Source of the DNA: Actinomycetes bacterium
GTDB lineage: Bacteria > Actinomycetota > Actinomycetes > Actinomycetales > Actinomycetaceae
Direction: 5' to 3'
DNA: 35,849 bases
Assembly (NCBI GenBank): GCA_023426345.1
Contig: JAFAAX010000182.1
Location: 1-35,849, forward strand
Position numbers and translations under genes: made by a program
Notes under the pieces: generated by a model
Databases searched by the model: none
What the model was told of the DNA's origin: nothing
Seen by the model: the letters and a program-made list of their open reading frames with translations, nothing else
Shown here: positions 31,492 through 35,849 of the stretch, piece after piece
Layout: each line of letters opens with the position of its first letter
Numbering within the stretch: the first letter of the stretch is position 1

Positions 31492-32841
31492 GTGCGCAGA
31501 CGCGCGGTCCAGATGATCCTCACGGTCGTCACCGTCGTGGCCCTCCTGCTGGGCATCCCTGGGGCGATCCTGGGATCGGCGGTGGTCTGGGGGAGCGAGC
31601 AGCGCAACCTCGACACGCGCGCCCTGTCGCTCCTGCGCGTCGTCGACCGGCGCGTCGCCGCCGGCCAGGAGATCCCCGACGCCATCGTCGAGGCCTGGGC
31701 GATGCCCCTCGACCCGAGCCAGCCCGTGGCCTGGACGCGCGTGGCGGCGCCGGGCGACGCGGCCGCGTCGGGGTCGGCGGGCACCGTCATCGTCGTCGGC
31801 GACCCCCTGGGCAAGCCGAAGATGACGTCCGTGCAGTCCTCCTCGCTGGGCACCACGGTCCGGATGGAGGTCTCGGCCTGGCCGGCGATCCGCCGGGCGG
31901 CGGCGGTGGTCGCCGTGTTCGTCGCGGGCATGCTCGCCTCCCTGCTGGTGGGCTACGCGATGGCGAACCGGCTCTCCCGGCGGCTGTCCGCCCCCCTGAT
32001 CTACCTGGCGGCCCAGGCCGAGCAGATCGGCTCCGGCCAGGTCCGCGCCCGGGTGAGGCCCTCGGGGATCGAGGAGATCGACCTGGTCCAGGACGAGCTG
32101 GCCCGCACGGGCGAGCGCATGGCCGGTCGGCTGGCGGCCGAACGCCAGTTCGCGGCCGACGCCTCCCATCAGCTGCGCACCCCGCTGACGGCGCTGTCGA
32201 TGCGCCTGGAGGAGATCGAGATGGTCTCCACCGAGGAGGAGGTCCGCCAGGAGGCCCGGCGCTCCCTCGAGCAGGTCGAGCGGATGACGCAGGTCGTCAC
32301 GGAGCTGCTCGACGCGAACGCGCGCGCCGGGGGGCAGACGGCCGCCCTCCACGTCCTGGAGGTCTTCAACGCGTTGCGCGAGGAGTGGGAGGAGGCGTTC
32401 GAGAAGGCCGGGCGCGCGCTGGTCTTCACCGACGAGGCGGCCGTGCCGGTCCTGGCCGACGAGGCGAAGCTCATCCAGGTGCTCGCCACCCTCATCGAGA
32501 ACGCCCTGCGGTACGGGGCGGGCACCACCCGCGTCGTCGCGCGCCGCTCCTCGAACAAGCGGGGTGTGATGATCGACGTCTCCGACGAGGGCGAGGGCGT
32601 CGACGACGACCTGGCGCCCGACGTCTTCCAGTACGGCGTCTCGGGCCACGGCTCCACGGGGATCGGCCTGGGGCTGGCCCACGACCTCATGCAGGGCATG
32701 GGTGGGCGCCTCGAGCTCACGGCGCGGCGCCCTCCCGTGTTCACCGTGTCGCTGGCCGCCATCCCGGCCTCCCTGGATCCCGACCGCGTGATGCCCGAGG
32801 GCCCGCTGGTGTCGATGGGCCGGCGGTCCCGGCGGTTCTGA
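31492..32841 (+). CDS. Sensor histidine kinase
   Basis: 449-aa membrane sensor kinase, partner of the upstream regulator. Transmembrane helix 1 is about residues 7-33, an extracytoplasmic sensor region of about 100 residues follows, and helix 2 is about 136-157. Then come a HAMP-like segment and the H-box with His226 (ADASHQLRTPLTAL). The N-box LIENALRYGAG and G-boxes DEGEGVDDD and GHGSTGIGLGLAHDL complete the ATPase domain. GTG start with an excellent GGAGGAGG. The sensor loop has no recognisable domain, so the signal is unknown. Confidence 0.93.
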   Translation: MRRRAVQMILTVVTVVALLLGIPGAILGSAVVWGSEQRNLDTRALSLLRVVDRRVAAGQEIPDAIVEAWAMPLDPSQPVAWTRVAAPGDAAASGSAGTVIVVGDPLGKPKMTSVQSSSLGTTVRMEVSAWPAIRRAAAVVAVFVAGMLASLLVGYAMANRLSRRLSAPLIYLAAQAEQIGSGQVRARVRPSGIEEIDLVQDELARTGERMAGRLAAERQFAADASHQLRTPLTALSMRLEEIEMVSTEEEVRQEARRSLEQVERMTQVVTELLDANARAGGQTAALHVLEVFNALREEWEEAFEKAGRALVFTDEAAVPVLADEAKLIQVLATLIENALRYGAGTTRVVARRSSNKRGVMIDVSDEGEGVDDDLAPDVFQYGVSGHGSTGIGLGLAHDLMQGMGGRLELTARRPPVFTVSLAAIPASLDPDRVMPEGPLVSMGRRSRRF

Positions 32842-32847
32842 TCGGGC

Positions 32848-33339
32848 TCAGGGACGAGGGCGGCCCTGCTGGCCGGAACCGGTGAAGACGAAGAACCGGT
32901 ACCCGAGGTAGCGCAGGATCGTGCCGAGGATCAGGCCGACGACGTTGGCGGAGACGTTGTCCGCCAGCGGGCCCGTGAGGCCCATGAGGTAGTGGGAGAC
33001 GCCCAGGCAGACGAGCGGGGGTGCCATGCCGAGGACATTGACCAGGACGAATCCGCCGAGCTCGCGGGCGGGCGCGTCGGTGGCGCGCGCGGCGAACGTC
33101 CAGTGGCGGTTGAGGACCCAGGAGAACACGGTGGCCACGGCGACGGCGCAGACCTTCGCCAGGAGCACCCACCGGCCGCCGCTGAGCGCCCGGACCAGGT
33201 TGAAGACAGCCAGGTCGACCATCCAGTTCATGCCGCCCACCAGGAGGAACCGCGCGATCTCGACGATCTGCGCGCGTTGGGCGGGGCGCAGGCGGCGGAG
33301 GCCGGGCAGCCGAGCGGCGGTGGAGGCGTCGAAGGTCAC
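32848..33339 (-). CDS. GtrA family membrane protein
   Basis: 163-aa protein with four predicted membrane helices (IARFLLVGGMNWMVDLAVFN; VLLAKVCAVAVATVFSWVLN; LGGFVLVNVLGMAPPLVCLG; VSANVVGLILGTILRYLGYR). FLLVGG near the start and FSWVLNRHWTF are GtrA signatures. Members are thought to help move undecaprenyl-linked sugars across the membrane for surface glycosylation. The GTG at 33339 lies 6 nt from TACGAT (33346-33351). That promoter sits in a 54-bp tandem duplication. Convergent with the kinase gene, only 6 nt apart. Confidence 0.9.
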   Translation of the reverse strand: MTFDASTAARLPGLRRLRPAQRAQIVEIARFLLVGGMNWMVDLAVFNLVRALSGGRWVLLAKVCAVAVATVFSWVLNRHWTFAARATDAPARELGGFVLVNVLGMAPPLVCLGVSHYLMGLTGPLADNVSANVVGLILGTILRYLGYRFFVFTGSGQQGRPRP

Positions 33340-33345
33340 CCGAGC

Positions 33346-33453
33346 ATCGTAGGCGTCCCTCGTCCGCCGTCGTCCGCTTCCGCGCCGCCGCCCGTCATGA
33401 TCGTAGGCGTCCCTCGTCCGCCGTCGTCCGCTTCCGCGCCGCCGCCCGTCATG
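33346..33453. repeat. Perfect 54-bp tandem duplication carrying the gtrA promoter
   Basis: Positions 33346-33399 and 33400-33453 are identical over 54 bp. The unit begins ATCGTAGGCGTCCCTCGTCC and ends GCCGCCCGTCATG. The minus-strand -10 box TACGAT is the start of each copy, so gtrA has its promoter region twice. The rest of the 183-nt gap to purK contains only the purK TAGGTT box (33511-33516). Confidence 0.9.
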
Positions 33454-33522
33454 GAGGCCGCCCCGGGGACCATCCGCCGGATCGGCCGGCCGCGGTCGGA
33501 CGCCGCGCGATAGGTTGTCCCC

Positions 33523-34698
33523 GTGTCGGACATCCCACCCCTGGACAGGCCCGTGGTCGCCGTGGTCGGCGGCGGCCAGCTGGCGCGGATGATGCAGGAG
33601 AGCGCGATCGCCCTCGGCGTCGACCTGAGAGCGCTGGTCGAGGCCTCGGACGGGTCGACCGGGCAGGTCGTCGTCGACGCCCCGGTCGGTGAGGCGGCGG
33701 ACGCCGACGCCGTGCGGTCCCTGGTCGAGGGCGCCGATGTCCTCACCTTCGAGCACGAGCACGTTCCGGCGTCCGTCCTGGCGGCCCTCCCGCCCGCCCT
33801 GCCGATCCGCCCGTCGGCCTCGGCGCTGCGGTTCGCCCAGGACAAGCTCGTCATGCGCGAACGTCTGACGGCGCTGGGCGTGCCCTGCCCCCGGTGGGCG
33901 CGCCTGGACGGCGCGGACGACCTGGTCCGGTTCGGCGAGCAGGTCGGATGGCCCGTCATCGTCAAGACCCCCGTGGGCGGCTACGACGGGCACGGGGTGC
34001 GGATGGTCGACGGCCCCCGCGGCGCCGACGACTGGTTCGCCCATTCGGGCGGGCCGCTGCTGGCCGAGGAGAAGGTGCCTTTCACCAGCGAGATCGCGGC
34101 GCTCCTGGCTCGCAGCCCGTCGGGCGAGGTCCGCTCCTGGCCGGTCGCCCAGACGATCCAGGCCCAGGGCGTGTGCTCGGTCGTCGTCGCCCCCGCGCCC
34201 GAACTCGACCCGCGGCTCGCGGCGGAGGCCCGGGACATCGGAGAGGCCATCGCCCGGGACCTCGGGGTCACCGGCGTGCTCGCCGTCGAGATGTTCGTCC
34301 GTCCCGACCGGGACGCCCCCTCCGGCCGGCGGGTGCTGGTCAATGAGCTCGCGATGCGTCCGCACAACTCCGGGCACTGGACGATCGACGGCGCGGTGAC
34401 CAGCCAGTTCGAACAGCACCTGCGGGCCGTGCTGGATCTGCCGCTGGGCGCCACGGCCCCGCGCGACCCGTGGTGCGTGATGGTCAACCTGCTCGGCAGC
34501 GACCTGCCGGATCCGTCGGCGGGCCTGGCCCGGGCGCTCGCGGTCTCGCCCCGGGTCCGCGTCCACCTCTACGGCAAAGAGGTGAGAGCGGGCCGCAAGC
34601 TCGGCCATGTCACCGTGTGCGGCGACGATTGGAGGATCGCCCGGGCGGAGGCGGAGGCGGCCGTCGCGGCGCTGCGCGGCGATCCGTCCCGCGCATGA
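33523..34698 (+). CDS. purK: 5-(carboxyamino)imidazole ribonucleotide synthase (PurK)
   Basis: 391-aa ATP-grasp enzyme that carboxylates AIR to N5-CAIR in purine synthesis. VAVVGGGQLARMMQESA opens the Rossmann-like domain. FEHEHVP, RFAQDKLVMRERL, PVIVKTPVGGYDGHG, EEKVPF and the metal/phosphate segment LAVEMFV...NELAMRPHNSGHWTIDGAVTSQFEQHLRA are all diagnostic. The GTG start is 6 nt from TAGGTT (33511-33516), leaderless. It is followed by purE after 45 nt in the usual operon order. Confidence 0.96.
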   Translation: MSDIPPLDRPVVAVVGGGQLARMMQESAIALGVDLRALVEASDGSTGQVVVDAPVGEAADADAVRSLVEGADVLTFEHEHVPASVLAALPPALPIRPSASALRFAQDKLVMRERLTALGVPCPRWARLDGADDLVRFGEQVGWPVIVKTPVGGYDGHGVRMVDGPRGADDWFAHSGGPLLAEEKVPFTSEIAALLARSPSGEVRSWPVAQTIQAQGVCSVVVAPAPELDPRLAAEARDIGEAIARDLGVTGVLAVEMFVRPDRDAPSGRRVLVNELAMRPHNSGHWTIDGAVTSQFEQHLRAVLDLPLGATAPRDPWCVMVNLLGSDLPDPSAGLARALAVSPRVRVHLYGKEVRAGRKLGHVTVCGDDWRIARAEAEAAVAALRGDPSRA

Positions 34699-34743
34699 GT
34701 AAGGTCTATCAGAACGACCGGACGCGCCCTCGAAGGAGACCCC

Positions 34744-35349
34744 ATGGACACCCAGCGGACGTCCCCGTCCTCCGCCTCACCGTCCCCTGCCCCCGACGGG
34801 CCCGTCCTGACGGCGACGGGCGACCGCCCCCGCGTCGGGGTCGTCATGGGCTCGGACTCGGATTGGGCGACGATGCGGCCCGCCGTCGACGCGCTGGCCG
34901 AGTTCGGGATCGCCGCGGAGATCGGAGTCGTCTCCGCCCACCGGATGCCTGAGGACATGGTCGCCTACGGGCGGGCCGCCTCCACCCGCGGGCTGCGCGT
35001 CCTCATCGCCGGCGCAGGAGGGGCGGCCCACCTGCCGGGGATGCTGGCCGCGCTCACCGAACTCCCCGTCATCGGCGTGCCCGTGCCCCTGGCGCACCTG
35101 GAGGGGGTGGACTCCCTGCTGTCGATCGTGCAGATGCCCGCCGGCGTCCCCGTGGCCACGGTCTCCGTGGGAGGGGCGCGCAACGCCGGACTGCTGGCGG
35201 TCAGGATCCTCGGCGCCGGCGAGGGTCGCGACGCGGAGGCGCTGCGCGGGCGGATGCGGCGGTTCCAGCAGGACCTGCGGGCGGTGGCGATGGACAAGGG
35301 GGCGGCGCTGGCCCGGAAGGTCGCGGAGACCTCGGCGGCCCCGCGATAG
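34744..35349 (+). CDS. purE: N5-carboxyaminoimidazole ribonucleotide mutase (PurE, class I)
   Basis: 201-aa enzyme converting N5-CAIR, the PurK product, to CAIR. VGVVMGSDSDWATM, EIGVVSAHRMPEDM, IAGAGGAAHLPGMLAA and TELPVIGVPVPLAHLEGVDSLLSIVQMPAGVPVATVSVGGARNAGLLA are class I PurE motifs. The first 30 residues are a Ser/Pro-rich extension. AAGGAGA precedes the ATG at a normal distance. It ends 10 nt before the small ORF downstream, whose -10 box TAGGAT overlaps the purE stop. Confidence 0.96.
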   Translation: MDTQRTSPSSASPSPAPDGPVLTATGDRPRVGVVMGSDSDWATMRPAVDALAEFGIAAEIGVVSAHRMPEDMVAYGRAASTRGLRVLIAGAGGAAHLPGMLAALTELPVIGVPVPLAHLEGVDSLLSIVQMPAGVPVATVSVGGARNAGLLAVRILGAGEGRDAEALRGRMRRFQQDLRAVAMDKGAALARKVAETSAAPR

Positions 35350-35359
35350 GATCGCGGCC

Positions 35360-35446
35360 ATGAGCGGACAGACGGCGGCGCGCGAGGGGGACGGGGCCCG
35401 TCCCCGCCTGCCGGCGGGCGCCCGGCGGATCCCTGAGGGAGACTGA
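35360..35446 (+). CDS. 28-aa small ORF (possible leader peptide)
   Basis: A 28-codon ORF starts exactly 7 nt after TAGGAT (35347-35352), as leaderless genes here do. It stops 2 nt before the GTG of the next gene. The Arg/Gly-rich peptide has no recognisable motif. The next gene has its own ribosome binding site GAGGGAG (35435-35441) inside this ORF. The ORF may simply mark a transcription start, or act in translational coupling. Confidence 0.35.
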   Translation: MSGQTAAREGDGARPRLPAGARRIPEGD

Positions 35447-35448
35447 CC

Positions 35449-35849
35449 GTGTCCACGCCTCCCCCCTCGTTCTCGCCCCGCTCGGACCGCCGGCGTCCCT
35501 CCGCCGACGAGGCGCGGCACGCGGGCGGACGCCAGTCGGAGCCGACCGCCGGCCAGGCGCCCCGCCGCGAGGAGCCGGGCGTGCGCCGCGAGTCGATCTC
35601 GGATCGCGGGATCCCCGGCCAGCAGCCCCCGGTCGACCGCCCGACGGGCGCGCGCCGCCGGCACGCGGACGTCGAGGGCGGGTACTCGAATGCGCCCTCC
35701 GCCGGACGCGATGCCCCGTCCAGCCAGCCTCCCTCCTACGCGCCGCGCGGCCGGTCGGGCGCCGCCGCGCAGCCGCCGTCCTTCGCCCCGACGGGCGCGC
35801 GCCCCGCGGGCGCGGCGGGACCCGACGAGGCTCCCGCTCCCTTCCGCCC
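35449..35849 (+). CDS. N-terminal part of a protein with a long disordered Pro/Arg-rich region (cut by window end)
   Basis: From the GTG at 35449 an open frame runs off the window end. The 133 visible residues (MSTPPPSFSPRSDRRRPSAD...) are Pro/Arg/Gly/Ser-rich with loosely repeated motifs of the type PSFSPR, PSYAPRGR, PSFAPTGARPAGA. No folded domain is visible. Its place after purK-purE suggests a LytR-CpsA-Psr cell-wall protein, whose actinobacterial members often have such cytoplasmic tails, but this is only a guess. Confidence 0.55.
   Translation, partial: MSTPPPSFSPRSDRRRPSADEARHAGGRQSEPTAGQAPRREEPGVRRESISDRGIPGQQPPVDRPTGARRRHADVEGGYSNAPSAGRDAPSSQPPSYAPRGRSGAAAQPPSFAPTGARPAGAAGPDEAPAPFR

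Overview
The window is high-GC actinobacterial chromosome, most like an Actinomyces/Schaalia-type member of the Actinomycetaceae. The evidence is the GC-rich third codon positions, a 7Fe ferredoxin (fdxA) beside dapC and gltA, TypA, actinobacterial-type DapD, a DUF6318-type lipoprotein followed by a PKD-like protein, and many starts placed 6-7 nt after a TAnnnT -10 box (leaderless transcripts). The assignment is inference from gene content; no rRNA, tRNA, phage, complete insertion sequence or CRISPR array was seen.

Layout. 1-2.4 kb: ispH and ychF, housekeeping. 2.4-5.5 kb: an AT-richer accessory pocket with HigBA, an intact MazEF-like pair on the minus strand, and a second MazEF-like pair whose antitoxin is frameshifted. 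Between these lie remnants of a GNAT acetyltransferase and of a DUF4406-like protein, long near-palindromes, and 22/23-bp tandem units. 5.5-8.7 kb: a ribbon-helix-helix protein with a DUF4097 beta-repeat protein, a Mug-type DNA glycosylase and a GNAT acetyltransferase. 8.8-10.3 kb (minus): an aldose-1-epimerase-like enzyme translationally coupled to a macrodomain protein. 10.4-16.8 kb: a complete oligopeptide/dipeptide ABC importer (two permeases, one fused double ATPase, one lipoprotein receptor) followed by a triple hairpin. 16.9-24.2 kb: a PH-domain membrane protein (minus), typA, a small SH3-like protein (minus), fdxA, dapC, gltA and a DUF6318 lipoprotein. 24.1-25.7 kb: a PKD-like secreted protein and an orphan 154-aa protein separated by another copy of the intergenic repeat. 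25.8-29.3 kb (minus): dapD, a Maf-type nucleotide pyrophosphatase and a DUF885 metallohydrolase. 29.4-32.8 kb: a 30-aa Cys-rich small ORF coupled to a class III nucleotide cyclase, then an OmpR-type response regulator and its histidine kinase. 32.8-35.8 kb: gtrA (minus), purK, purE, a 28-aa small ORF, and the start of a gene cut by the window end.

How it fits together. Most genes are metabolic or regulatory core: isoprenoids, the succinylase branch of diaminopimelate/lysine synthesis (dapC and dapD, unlinked), TCA entry, purine synthesis, peptide uptake, nucleotide-pool and DNA repair functions, cyclic nucleotide and two-component signalling. The unusual material is intergenic. (1) A composite interspersed repeat (a palindromic module plus 22/23-bp tandem units built on CGACTTCGGT and GGCGAACCTCA) occurs near 4.3-4.8, 20.5 and 25.0-25.1 kb. 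(2) Leaderless promoters are very consistent, including two that drive tiny ORFs directly upstream of a larger gene. (3) A perfect 54-bp tandem duplication carries the gtrA promoter. (4) An intact MazF-like toxin lies behind a frameshifted antitoxin.
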